NCBI GenBank assembly: GCA_950295325.1
Contig: OX485804.1
Span: 12,772,001 to 12,836,000 of the forward strand
DNA: 64,000 bases
Source: Polytrichum commune
Taxonomy: Eukaryota; Streptophyta; Polytrichopsida; Polytrichales; Polytrichaceae
Direction: 5' to 3'
The translations under genes were made by a program, and so were the position numbers. The notes under the pieces are model-generated. The model was not told the DNA's origin. It ran no database searches and saw only the letters and a program-made list of their open reading frames with translations. This document shows positions 45,921 to 58,800 of the stretch, piece by piece (the first letter of the stretch is position 1; the number at the start of each line of letters is the position of its first letter).

Positions 45921-47633
45921 AAGAAGAAGATTTGCAGCGCTATGGATGCCATATTGACAAGGGGGGGGGGGGGAAGCATAATTGCTTTACTACATCACAA
46001 TTGGGTTTATTCAACCCTTGCCATACTCACACAATTGTGTTATCTATCCTACAAAACTTATCAATGCCATTTCACGATATATGTCCATGATCCATCATTA
46101 CACAACAATACCTACTCATTCAAACCATATCTACATGAACTCCTTTCCCTAGCCTTAATGTCATCACAAGCAAAACCTTATTTGAAGTCGTTGCATCAAA
46201 TTGCACCACCAGGCTTACTACCAAGTTTTCTTCCGTTAGTTGCCAACCCCATAATCTCAACCAAATCTCTACCACTAACCATCAACAAGGATGTCAACCA
46301 ATATGCATCCTCTCAGAGTGTAAAGAAATTCCCCGAGTTACTCAACAAAATTCTTCACATTCACTATGAAGGATATTGCCCCCCACCGCTCCTACACCTA
46401 ACCCTAGCTCAATAACATATCCAAATCATCTCAATGGTCCCTCCCCTCGAGGCTTTTCCCTAGACTTGCATATTGTTAGATGAGGGGAGGGCATTATGGG
46501 GTTTGAGGGTAAGCAATGATTGAAAATTCCATACTGATTGATCCAAAGTGCATGACATTGCATAAAATAAGTGTAATTATTTTTTGTACAAAGGGCATTA
46601 TGAGTAAGGATCTATACGGACCTGCATTATGGGTTGGCATAATGGCCACACCTCCAAAACAAGGATATTATGGATAGGGAAAAGCCTTGAGGGGAGGTAT
46701 TTATGAATATTTCGGCCATGCCCAGGGGTCCAAAAGGTAGGGCTATAATTTCGTAAATCACCCCAAGGCTTTCCCATGCTAAGAAATCATTGTCCTAAAT
46801 TTCATCTCCAACTTCTTCAATATTCTACACTAAAATGCCTCAGTTGTATGCGTAATGCACTGCCCATGCAAAATGTTTTTTCCCTCTAAAATTAAAACAT
46901 GGAAAATAAGAAACAACAATTGGGACATATATTAAGAAACCAATGCCTTGCCCACACTTACATTACATTTAGTTACTGGCTAAAAACCAATGAAAAGGTG
47001 CCCCCCTACTGGTGGGAGCCATCCACCACCAGTAAGTGTGGCGAGGCCTTCATAAACTAGAAGTGCTTTATATAAAGGGTAAAGTTTGAGGTGCAAGTCC
47101 CAGGCCTTAGCATGGAAACAAACTCCATCAAATGAAAATGGGCGATGTTGCAATCTTAGGTCACCACATATGGGATACCAATCACAACACCCTCCCTTGA
47201 TGCTATCCCATGTCCCATACTTTGAAAGGGGAAAACTCAAAGCTCGTGTTACGTAAGTACAAAGAATCATCATGGCATATTTCACTTTATTTCTCTAATG
47301 TAGAGTGCTTCACATGGCAAAATTGTTTGCCACATTCCTTTGAGGGCCCTTAAGAATTTCTTTTGCCATGGTTTCTTTACATTCAGGGAGTCCTCGCCTT
47401 ATAACCTTGTGAAAGACAAGGGCCCACCCTCATGCGGGGCCTTATTTCCTAGAAAGCTCCAAGACTCAAACCTCACCACTAGTTAAGTAATTGCAACTAA
47501 CATTTTCTTATTATTTTAATACATGAATATTGAATACGTGTATCTTATAATGGCCAACGCGGTGGTGAAGCCATTGCCCCACTTTTGCCCACCATTCTAG
47601 AAAGATGGGGATCACGAGTGCAAAGGGTCATGA

Positions 47634-48049
47634 CACTAAATACAATATTAAGTTTATTTTTAGATGCTAACTACACTAAATGTTGTGTTTGGGGTCACGT
47701 GATATTTTATGTCATTGTGGTAACTTTTCTAATGACACTTATGAATAGGTTTACAAATATCGCCATCCCAACTTACATTATTATGATGAAATCTTACAAA
47801 ATTTTGGTATATTCAACATCCTAACAATTTTGTAATGAAATACTGTCATGGATGGCTTGAAATCTGAATGAAACATCACTTAGTAAGTGATAGTAATTTG
47901 CAACATTGCATATTTATAATGTCCATTTTTTTTAAAAACAAAGAATAGTAAATATTGTTAGGTTTGCATTTAGTGTTAGTGACACTACATGGTCGGTTTA
48001 CACTTAGCAAGACAAATAGAATTGGTGACACTAAATACAATATTTAGTG
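47634..48049. mobile_element. CACTA-ended element (416 bp)
   Basis: It begins CACTAAATACAATATT and ends AATACAATATTTAGTG; the right end is itself a small palindrome. It is non-coding. Flanking direct repeats of about 35 bases at 47518-47553 and 48057-48093 ('acatgaatattgaata' and 'acatggatactgaatg') suggest it sits inside an older duplicated or repeat-bounded segment. Confidence 0.5.
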
Positions 48050-48137
48050 TAGTATATTAGTACATGGATACTGAATGCATATATCCCATATTTGGTGATT
48101 TAGGGTTGCCACGTCCACCGCAATGGTTCCAGAATTA

Positions 48138-48965
48138 ACCATAGGGAACGTGAACGGACTTACGGAGCCTCGTAGGGAACACCAGGGGAACTTCGTCTCG
48201 CACCTCTTCCATACCAAGAGATCTCTAGGGTTTGCGTTTGCGACACTTTCGCAGATCCTCCTCAGCAACGTTGCTCACCTCGGCTCTCCGGTATGCATTC
48301 TAACCTCCGCCTTCCTATTTTTACACCTGCAATTCCAATCCCAATTCCAATTCTAATCTCGGTTGAGCATCCTGTTCTCTTTTCGCACAAGAACGATACA
48401 ACTATTGCGAGCTATGCGATCTCCGCGACCTGGTGCCTGACGACAGTGTGAGAAGCGTCTCAGTGATCCACCGGGATTACTGATTTTCGCGTATTGTACT
48501 TGCGCATCCATTAACTTCAGTGTTTCAGGAAAAGATGAACTTCTCAATCGCTTCTTAGCCTGGTTATCCAAAATTATGGCATTTTGAGGGCTTTGAAATT
48601 CATGTTTGTCTCGCGTTTTCGTATCTGCTCTGCTTCTGTTGTCGTTCTGTAAGTCGGACGATTCTAGTGGATTCAGGTGTTCGCATGTCAAAAGAATATC
48701 AGTTGTCTAAGTAGAAATCCCATTGATCCATCTCGTTGTAAGAATGTCGAGAATGTGTCAATCAAATGCGTCATTGAAGTCGCTGGATTCATCCATGCAT
48801 TACTGATCTTTTGAGGAAATTGAAAACTTCCGAGCTGTTTTAACAGTCTTTGAGGACAGTGAAAATGAGTCCTAACTCCAAAAGATGTGCGAGTGTGTCT
48901 AAAATATTTCAGAGGGTTGATTTATTCAAGCTTGAGGTATAAGTACTTAATGCTATATCTCTCGT
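48138..48965 (+). repeat. Inverted duplication, arm B (microprotein gene promoter and UTR)
   Basis: The partner of 44545-45365. It retains the telo-box (48225-48233), the probable transcription start region, the untranslated exon ending CGGCTCTCCG at 48290 and the donor gtatgc, and then about 670 bases of matching intron. Beyond about 48965 similarity to the VHA-G intron fades. Confidence 0.9.
48225..48233. promoter_or_regulatory. Telo-box of the microprotein gene
   Basis: CTAGGGTTT (complement AAACCCTAG) at the same place as in the VHA-G arm. Confidence 0.6.
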
Positions 48966-49519
48966 AATCAAAGATATTGTGCTCAAGATTGTACAATCTG
49001 CGGATACATCTTAGGTTTAGTCTGCTGATATGACCTGTTGATTGTTTCTGCCCCACTCATTAGCGTAAATTGTTCTAGATTATAGTTGGACTTAGGTTAT
49101 CTTTCATGTAATATTATAGATGTTTTTTAAGATTTTATTTTTTGAATTTTTATTGACTGTCTGGTTTCCTTTGAAACCTTTAAATTGGACCAATCCAAGA
49201 CTTTGGGAAGACAGGCTCATGACATTTTTGTGCTTCTTCTTGCTGTTGACCGTAGGCTCTTGGAAGCATCGTCATCACGGAATTAATAATTAATTATATT
49301 ATAGGTTCTTTTGGAATCTCCATCTTAAATACGTGCATCATGATGATGGCTGCTAAGATTTTTCTTGTAAGTACCAAATTTTTTTTGTATAAATCAAAAA
49401 GTTATAAAAGAATGCAGCATGTTGATATGGAAAGGTTCAGTAGCAGTACATAATCTTTTGTCGTTGATATTTTCCCCTGTTAATTCATAGAGTTTGTATG
49501 ATTTGTGATTGTATTGCAG
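48291..49519 (+). other. 5' UTR intron of the microprotein gene
   Basis: Donor CCG/gtatgc at 48291 and acceptor tattgcag/GTC at 49519 enclose 1229 bases. The donor half is the duplicated VHA-G intron; the acceptor half is unrelated. The exon then runs 20 bases to the start codon. Confidence 0.55.
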
Positions 49520-49539
49520 GTCAAAATCATTCGTTCAAC

Positions 49540-49734
49540 ATGGTGAGGACATATACATTTGCTGCAATGGTGGCAGTTACTTATGCTGTGGTCACAAGTG
49601 GTGATCATGTTTTTCGGTGGATGGCACAACGTCAGGAAGACAAGATGGAGCAGATAAAATTAGACAGACAAGCCATAAGGTTACGGCGGGAGTTGATGCA
49701 AGAACTTGAAGAAAAGAAGGCTGCCACTACATAG
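49540..49734 (+). CDS. 64-aa membrane-anchored microprotein, function unknown
   Basis: The start ATG (context caacATGGTG) lies 20 bases after a clear splice acceptor, so the 5' leader is spliced from the telo-box exon at 48.2 kb. An upstream in-frame ATG at 49498 lies in the intron and is not used in this model. The product MVRTYTFAAMVAVTYAVVTS is a short hydrophobic N-terminal segment (about residues 7-20) and could be a membrane anchor. It is followed by a charged helix (residues 29-60, with KMEQIKLDRQAIRLRRELMQ) likely to form a coiled coil. The layout resembles small single-pass proteins of mitochondrial or other membrane complexes, but I cannot name the family. Its promoter is a sister of the VHA-G promoter. 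Confidence 0.55.
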   Translation: MVRTYTFAAMVAVTYAVVTSGDHVFRWMAQRQEDKMEQIKLDRQAIRLRRELMQELEEKKAATT

Positions 49735-52584
49735 TTCAGCATGGCACTGTCTCATTAATTGCTTTTAAATGAATCGAGTTTCAATGGAACTCTTTGTCTG
49801 GAACTAAAAGTTGCAGTCTCGTGCATGGCTGTAACACCACCCCAACTTACCAGTGTTTTTGTGAGTGTCTACTTCCACTTGACCAGTATATCTGAATCTG
49901 TTATTTGTAGAAATGTTTGCTGGCAGTTTGAGCATAATTGGTTTGTATGGATGTATATATAGGTGCAAAGCTTCAGAAAGAGTTCATAGCTCCTCTGTCA
50001 GCCTAATGCATGCGGCCTTTCTTACTCATTCAGCGAGGGTATACTTTACTCCTGTATAATGGAGGCAATAAGCAAATTGTCAATAGTCTAGTTGGTTGAG
50101 ATTCTGTTGGAATTGTCACACCTGTCTAAATTCCGATGAGATCAATCTGTAGTTGTCTGCATTTTTGCATTGATATTTGGTGATATGGCTTGTTGAAAAG
50201 AACGAAATTTTAGTGATTGTTGCTTTTGGTAAATGGCCAGCTGGCTGGCTTACAAATTCATCCACTATATTGATGATGGAGCTGTGTGCGAACGCTTGAT
50301 CCAAGAAATCATACATCTACTGAGTTTTGAGGCGATTGGAATCGATTTGAAAGAGTTTGCCATCAGCATGTGAAGAAGGGAAAACTCAATATCTACAGCT
50401 CCTAGTACCATTTCCCAAGACAAGCGAATGGCTTCAGGAGGGATCCATGTCTTCAATTCAAGAAATGTTTGGCAGAGTCATCAGTTGTCTTAGGGTTCTT
50501 ACTAGTCTCATCATTTGTTATTATCTATGGATATGTAATTGTGTGTTTGTAGTAGAGATATTATGGTTCTCAATACACACAACCTTTCAGTGACAAGGGC
50601 TTCAAGTTCTATCTTGAAGAAACTAGAGCTTTACTGCCCGCTAACAGAATGCAGAAGAATCAGCTCAATCATAACATCAACTGAGAGGTGAAGGTCATTC
50701 ACTTTCTGCACCCGTTTTGGTAGTTAAACTTTTCCCTATGCCTCAGTGTCATATGAAAAAGATCAGACGTCTTTGCCCTAATGCTATTGGATGTAACGTT
50801 ACAAAGCCAGGGAGACACAATAAAATGTACTCATTGCAGCAGCTGGCTCGGATCTCCCTGCATGAAGAATCTGAAGAAAGATGTTTTAGAACACAGCCAG
50901 ATACACAATTCCTTAGGCGTATAGCTGAGTAACATGAGTATTGGTTGGGAATGCCACTGAGCTAAAAAGGGACCGGAGTTTCTATCTATCTACAGTAAGC
51001 GGTTTACTCTGCGGTGCCAATTACTGTACAAACTGCAGACAAACTATTTCTTACCCACAAAATTTTGCGGACAAATATGAAATGCCTACGCCGATACTTA
51101 GGGATCTTGTGGAATTTCAGGGAGTGGCCTGCACACCTGTTCTCCGGATTTGGATTCCATTGCGAACGCGAGCCTCCACTACCACAAATTATGACGTGTA
51201 TGCCTCCCATATGAAGATACTAAGGCACCCACATCCCAAGTGCAATGGACACAGTAGCCCTAGGCCATCCACCTTGCAGATCATGGATTCACCCCCCTCA
51301 AGTAAGTGAAGAATATATCTTCCACCTGCCTTCTTGTACGCCCGCTCTGCTCCCTGATCGCCAACCGATACAGGGTATGGATCGACATATGAACAACTTG
51401 TACGGTTCAGTGCTAATGTTTTCTTTGTCACCCCTGATCGAGTAAACCAATCACTTTCTTCAAACGATCCGGACAAGCAGCTTCTCTTCAAAATAATTTC
51501 ATCAGATGCTTGGCAGATGTCTAATGCTCTTTCCACTTCTTCCAAGTACATCTTCATGTACTTGCTCTCCAATTCTCTTTTTGCTAGCAATGCACCATGT
51601 GTGATAATTGGAGCTCCACAAGTGAACATCCTGCAACATGCTCCTCAAGGGCACTCCAGTCTACATTCACAAAATAAATTTTTTTGGAAGGAAACACATG
51701 TCACATATGAACTCCATTTTGGTAAGACCTGCAAAACGATACAGGGCATGGAGGGACATGTCAACTACTTGCACGATTCTCAGCCAATCTTATGACACCT
51801 GACAAGCTATAAACCCATCACTGCATTCAAACGATCCGGCCCAGCTTTCGGAGTTCTTCACTTTGTCCTCACATAGTACTTCTAAGTCAAAGAACTGCGA
51901 TTTTGATCTTCTTGAATGTGGAACACTGCATAAGAGATGTGATGTTATGATCCTTTCACATACATGTGCCGGCTCCGTCCTCATTATGAAACAACAAATG
52001 TTTATCAAAGTGGCAAAAGCCTTCGTGCCTGCATTTTCTTCTTGTTAAAGAAAGCAACCAGTGCACTGCACGTAAACCCAAAACATGGCAGATGGCTCAT
52101 GTCCATGCCTCAATGATTGTTTGTTTAGGTCGATGGCCAGCATGATCAATGAGCAGTTTACAAGTAATACATATACAGAAGTTGGCATTATTCCTGGAAG
52201 GAGCGCTGCTGGTGAATCATCAAGCAACCATAATTTCTATAGTGCAGGATATAGGGTAGAAAAATAATCATGTAATAAGAAGTGAGCATCATCATCAATG
52301 GAAGTGAGCAACCGAGTGGACACAGGCAGAGCTAGAAATGGACATTCTTGGCAGGAGGAGTGCTAGAGAATTATCAATCTGGCAGATTCTCTGTAGAGCA
52401 CAAATTAGGGTAACGAGGCAGTCTGCCTGGTACTTCCATTTACATACTCACCAGGTTTCATGCAAAGATACAAGATTCATACAACAATTTTTGCAAGTGA
52501 AATTTACCTATTCTTAATAGGTAGTCCTCAATATGGATTCAATATCATCTGAAGTAATATCTGAAATAAAATATATCTTCAGTA
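49735..52584. other. Intergenic DNA with duplicated segment and weak open frames
   Basis: The first part likely holds the microprotein 3' UTR. 51360-51480 and 51730-51850 are diverged direct copies ('cgatacaggg', 'tcaaacgatccgg'). A 146-codon frame on the minus strand (51189-51629) and a 72-codon one (51790-52008) overlap these copies and share the phrase SGSFEESD / AGSFECSD. They may be remains of a duplicated gene, but no full model can be made. Confidence 0.35.
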
Positions 52585-53565
52585 CTTGTTGGGAGTTTGT
52601 ACAAATTGTCACGTATCCTGCATAAACACACCCCCAGTCCTTTGAACAATACTCTGGTGCTACCTTTACATCCGTCTCAGATTGAAGCAAGAGACAACTC
52701 CGATTTTGAACACCTTGTTCCTCAGCACATCTTCAAAATGTACGTAATCATACCCCCCAGTCCTTTGAACAATACTCTGGTGCTACCATTACATCCGCCT
52801 CAGATTGAAGCAAGAGACCGCTCCCATTTTGAACACCTTGTTCCTCACCACATCGTCAAAATGTACGTAGTCATAAACATAAAAGGCTCATGAGGCATGT
52901 CTGTATCTTTTGTAATCAGATAGTGAAGTGCTGGTCTGCCCTACTGATAATGCATTGGTCATATCACAGCCTTGAGAATTATGTAATTGGTGTACATTTT
53001 AATCCTGCTCCTGTCCATTTCCCCAATCAATATGGGCCATGAGTTTGCAAATGCATTATGCTGTCGACGCTTAACTGCGTTCCTACCTAGTATGTTTTGG
53101 ATTTGTTTAGATCCCCAACAAGTGGTGATAGAGAGAAGTGTGGAATATGAGGGTGGGTAAATCTTGGATTACCTTGACCTTCAAAATTAGCAGTGGGTTT
53201 GTTGTGTGGTTTAGGATTTTCAAAACTTGTTGGGGATCTAAACAAATCGTCACGGATTATAAACACACCAGTAAATGATTCATGGTGTTTCTATTACATC
53301 TCTGTCTCCGATTGCAAGGGAAAAGTCAACTCCAAATTTGAACACTTGTAATATATATGATAGCGATAGTGTTCATCAGGATATCTTCGTTACCTATTAG
53401 AAAAAAAGGCTCATAAGACATGTTCACATCTTTAGGTTCAGATTATGAGGTGCAGGTATGCACTTCTTGTAATGCCTTCATCATATCACAGCCTGTAAGA
53501 TTGACTCTCTGATCTGCAATATAATCTTGCTCCTGCCTGTTTCCGCAAACAATATGGGTCATGAC
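52585..53565 (+). repeat. Direct duplication with internal 123-bp tandem pair
   Basis: 52635-52757 and 52758-52880 are tandem copies of 123 bases at over 90% identity. Because 123 is a multiple of three, a 98-codon frame (52597-52893) reads through both (PSPLNNTLVLPLHP twice). A more diverged relative of the whole 52585-53045 stretch lies at 53228-53565, where the frame is broken. It is probably non-coding. Confidence 0.75.
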
Positions 53566-55867
53566 ATTTCAGAAGAATTATGGAATGACATTCGCATTAC
53601 CAATGGATCATATGATATAAATTCATTATGTTGCATCCTGACAAAATCATTGGTGACATTCGGGTTAGGTCCTTGAATGGACACCGGACACCTACTTCCA
53701 AATTATGAATTGTGCATTGCAACCATGGTCAGTTGCACTCGACAGTCTAAAATCCCATATAGTCAATCCCAAATCAGGTCATTGAATCATACTTGTTGAT
53801 TAACACTTCCAGTTTGAGGTCAATCCCCTTACTGATTTGGAGCACAGGCCCTAAAGTTCATGAACTCTGTCCCAGTATCTAGAATACTATTACATGCAAC
53901 ACTTCCACCAGTGGTACCATCTACCATCTTCTTAGATGTTAAGACAAAAGTGATGAACTTAGGGCCCTTGTGTGTTAGTGTCATCTGTCTCTTGTTGCCT
54001 AGTAGGGTTGCAGCTAAGTCTGAGTGTGTGAGCAAAAGTTATGCACTACGCATCTCTATTATTTGTTTGTCCATACTATTGTACACACAATAGGACCCAC
54101 ACCTTGAACAATCAAGCGGACATCCTTTCTCACATTAGGGTAAATATTCATTGAGAAGAGGAAATGGAATATTGATGCCTTCAACAACACCATCCACTTT
54201 GAAATGTAAATTCTACAAACTGGACAAACCCCCATATACACTTGGCATCAAAAATCCATTTCACCTTTCAACACAAAGTCTCCAATGTACCTACAAGGTC
54301 CTTAAGAATGTGAACTGTTCTCGAAATGCACTAAAAGGACTGCAAACTGTTCTATCGTGAATCCAAGAGCAAGTGCTGGGGTCTTTGGATAGGGTGAAGT
54401 ATTTCTCGAGACACCAGGCTAAGATGGCAGTTGAGGCATCTACTTATCCCAGAAGCAGGCTTTGGTTGGAGGTGTCAAAACAGACTAAACAGAATAGAAG
54501 AGATATTTTGGAGCAGGTGGAGAAAGACACCTCAATGAAACAATCAAAATTTACAGCGATTAGATTATGCAGCCATTGCTAGATAGTACTAAAAAATATT
54601 CTCCAAGTGACCTCAGAGCTAATAATCGTACTGTCCGAGTGTGGACCGATTTAACAACCATTGAAACACAAATAGCCAGATTCAAGCAATTCGATAAGTC
54701 TAAAATATCATGAACTCCAGAGTTCTGTCTAGTTTGCAACCTTACATGGGAGTTTGCACATGGCTACAATCCACAAATTAGCAAAATCCATCTCTTATCA
54801 TATGAGAAGCTAAGCATCAAAAATACCCAACTCTTCACAAGTCATATTTCAAAAATGCAAACCAGTAGTCCTGATACCACACAGAACGTTAGAGCAGCAC
54901 CAATGTACCTACAATCAAAAGAGAGATTGATATTAAGGAATTTCATCATTATCACAAAGGCTACAAATACCCTATCTCTCTGAGGGTCAATGGTTCCTGT
55001 CACTTCCCTCTTCAACACTATAAAATGGCTACAAGTGCAAGTCTCCTTCATCATATGAAGGAGCAGCTCGGTACTTGAATAGAAAGATTGTTGCAACCAC
55101 AGCCAGAATGAATTTTGGAAACTACCTTTCCCTCTGAAGTTTCAAACTCTTGATCTACCATGCAGATACTTTAATCATGATGTCAATATTCACACGTCTT
55201 GATTGCAGCCAACAATGAACTACATAGTGTCATAAGCCTTGAAAACTAGCTAACGCTTGATACCTGCTTTTACAAAACCTCCAAAGTCGGCTACAGTTCC
55301 AAGCCTCCTGTGGTTGAACAGCAATTGTTGCTGTCAGTCTCAATTGAGACAACTGAACTAACCAAGAACTAAGGTATTTGGGTACTTGTACTTCTTGTCA
55401 CTTGTGACCACTACTGGGTAATTTTGCCTGCTACACCCTGGTACCTGAGCTCATCCACCTATTTTTACAGTTCAACCTTCATAAATTTCTACACCATGGT
55501 ACTTGAGGCCTTGACATAGTCCATTGAAGGGGTACTTCGATTTTGCAGTTTCTCAAGCACCCATATTATCTCCAGATTACCGAAGTATGACCAGTGGACC
55601 CAGTGGAACAGTGAGCCAGCTCCTGGCAGAAAAGGAGATGCTAACCCTCTCCAAATATATCCTTTCCGCACCTTTTAGTGACGAAAGACAGTTAAGTTCA
55701 GCAAAACACCTTTCCCATGTGCCAAGGAATATAAATATTGGGTCAGCTCACCTGTGCAACCTCACAAGGAAGGAGCACCAGCCTCTGATATCCAAGCTCC
55801 AGGAAAAAATCGTAAACTTGTTGCACTGAGAGCATTCATATGATAAATCCTGGTGCTTTCAAGCTTC
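53566..55867. other. Intergenic DNA downstream of the protease gene
   Basis: No exon is supported. Short frames near 53829-54093 on both strands have no recognisable domain. The protease 3' UTR should lie just below 55868. Confidence 0.4.
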
Positions 55868-58800
55868 TCATATCAATGCTGGAATTGGCTGGGACCCGTC
55901 CAAGCCTGGAGGGGGTGGTGGGGTAGTAGATGGTTGTTCAGGGGGTACACCATCCTCAGTCTGCTCTGCTAGTCCTTGTTTCGCTGCATCCTCTCGTGAA
56001 GGAGTAAATCCAAGCTTGAACTTATCGTAGTTTGAAAGCTCGGCATGTTTGAAAGGCCTCTCCCCCAAAATAGCTGTCAGATCTTCCTGATGCAGAACTT
56101 CCTTCTCCAAAAGCTTCAATGCAAGAGCTTCAACACCTGCCCGATGCTTGGTAACTAAAGCAAGAGTTCGCTTGTAAGCTATATCTACCCAATCCCGCAC
56201 CTCTTGGTCAATAATCTCACCTGTCTCATTACTATAGGGCTTGGACATTTCAAGACCATCCTCCTTGGGAGGGAAGGAGAGGAGACCCACTTTCTCACTA
56301 AATCCATAAACTGCAACTTGAGCATATGTCATCTTGGTAACTTTTTCCAAGTCGTTTTGTGCCCCTGTTGATATTTTGCCTAGTAAAACCTGCTCACAAC
56401 ACAAAATATTGCAAACATTAGAGAAGTCTTACATGAGTACCTATCAGCCTATATACGATTGGTTCATTTTGCCAGATATGTTGATTGTCATTATCACCTT
56501 CTGCTTGATCAATCTATGGAAAGGTCTTAGAATATTCACAACATTGCGTACCAGGCGTATAGCATTTGCAACATTTTCTCATTATGTCCTGAATATTACA
56601 TGTGTTATAGATATGAGTTAAACCTGATGCCCTTTCTACTCAGGCATTGACAATCATGCGGTTAGTTGCAGACCATTCAATAATGCTCTATAATTGAAAA
56701 CATTAGCAACACAACATGTGTCACGCAAGTGTGACCACATCTTGATGATATCCACCTTTGAGACCCTGAAACTTTCCACACAAAGTGTCACAATACTAAT
56801 AAGCACTGAGAAATTTCCACTGCAGCATTTATCATTACCTGCTCAGCTGCACGTCCACCAAGTGTCATGCAAGTCATGTCAAGGAGCTGTTCCTTTGTCA
56901 TAAGAAGATTCTCGTTTGGTAAATACTGGGCAAAGCCTAGTGCAGCAGTGCCTCGTGGCACAATAGACACTTTCAACAATGGTTCCGCATATTCCAGGAA
57001 CCATCCTGTCACGGCATGTCCAGCTTCATGGAATGCCACAGTCCTCCTCTCCTCCTTGCTAATGACCTGCAAGAATAGAACACACATATTTAGAAATTGT
57101 GCTAGGTAGTGATAAAATGACACTGCAGGACTTCCTAATATGACATATGCTACAAACTGGAGCCAACTGAACATGGCAGTTCAATCTTGGCTTCAGAAAC
57201 TGCCGTTAAACCCTAATAAGCAAATAGATGGTAGTTTGGATCACGCAAACTTGATGCAATCACTTTAACAAAACTAGAAACTAACGAGGGGATCCTGATT
57301 CATCCAGACCATGCAAAGGATTGCAATCATATTCAACTCAGTTTTAGCTGATGTCAAAATATACTCACCCGTTTTTTCTTCTCCAAACCACCAATTATAC
57401 GATCAATAGCTGACTCAAAATGTTCCATTGTAATCTCTGTCTTATCATTCCTGGCACAGATTAATGCAGCCTCGTTGCAAACATTTGCAATGTCAGCACC
57501 TGCAAACCCAGGAGTCAAAGCAGCCATGCGTTGAGAGTAGTAAACAGGATCTTGATCCAGCTTCATCTTTTCCAGATAAATCTTAAAGATCTGTTCCCTC
57601 CCATTTATGTCTGGGCGGTCGATAGAAATTTGACGATCAAAACGACCAGGCCGAAGTAAGGCTTTATCCAGAATGTCAGGCCTGTTGGTTCCTGCTAGAA
57701 CTACCACCCCAGTAGTTGTTCCAAACCCATCCATTTCAACCAAAAGTTGATTCAGTGTACTTTCTCGCTCATCATTTGCACCAGCAAAACCACCTCGTCC
57801 TCTAGCCCGTCCAATTGCATCAATCTCATCAATAAAAATAATACTGGGACTTTGTTGCCTTGCTTGAGCAAATAAGTCTCGAACTCGAGAGGGGCCGACA
57901 CCAACAAACATTTCCATGAAATCTGAACCACTGATAGAGAGAAATGGTACTGCAGCCTCTCCAGCAGTTGCCTTCGCCAGCAAAGTTTTTCCAGTACCAG
58001 GTGGGCCAACCAAAAGGGCTCCCTTTGGAATCTTAGCACCAAGTTCTTCATACTTTTTAGGATTTTTCAAAAAGTGAACAAACTCCATGATCTCTTGTTT
58101 TGCCTCATCACAACCAGCCACGTCTTTAAACATAACCTGCAACAGAACCAAAAAGTGTCCTATGTCAATGTTCTCTGGAAAAAATATTTCTGGATCATAC
58201 TCTTCAAGGAACATACATATGACCATCTTTATAACCAATTTAAACATATTACAGAATGTATACTTATGTGACTGACCAAATTAAGAACTGCAGATGCACA
58301 ACTTCTAATAGAGAATGCTGTAGGGAAGGAGAAAAGAAAGTTGACAAGAAATCTACAGCTCAAGTACATAAATAGTATTTAGCACAACAAATGATAAACC
58401 ATCACAAAGAAGAAGACAAACCTTGTCCTTTTGTTTTTTGCTAAGCTTGGTCACTTGGGCTTTTCCAACATTGAATATGCCTCGGCCACCCATACCACCA
58501 GATCCTCCACCCATTCCAAAACCACCCTGCATCCGCCTTGTGAAGTAGATGTACCCAGCAATCAACAGAATGGTTGGAGCCAGGCGTAGAAGCTCCTGCT
58601 GCCAGCTCATTTCTGACACATATGTCACTGGAATGTAGTCTCGGGGATCTGCACCCAGTGTGTCTTGTGCATCTTCTAACTTCCTCTCAAATGAGTCAAT
58701 ACTTCCGATGTTGAAGTAATACTTGTAGCGACTGACAGGCTGGCCAGCCTGTGGACGGGCAGCAGGTTGCATGCCATCCATCCCCTCGTCAGATATCACA

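Larger units (their letters stand above)
45366..48137. other. Spacer between the inverted arms, repeat-rich
   Basis: It holds a possible LTR remnant (about 45584-45920), a G run at 45961-45973, a CACTA-ended element (47634-48049) and AT-rich DNA. The longest open frame, 157 codons at 45942-46415, begins in the G run region and has no recognisable domain. Nothing here looks like a functional gene. Confidence 0.5.

Noticed and set aside
45942-46415. 157-codon frame between the inverted arms
   Set aside because: It begins at a 13-base G run in retroelement-like DNA, has no recognisable domain and no splice or promoter context.
57752-58051. 99-codon frame within the protease AAA exon
   Set aside because: It is an alternative frame of exon 7, whose true frame contains the Walker and pore motifs.
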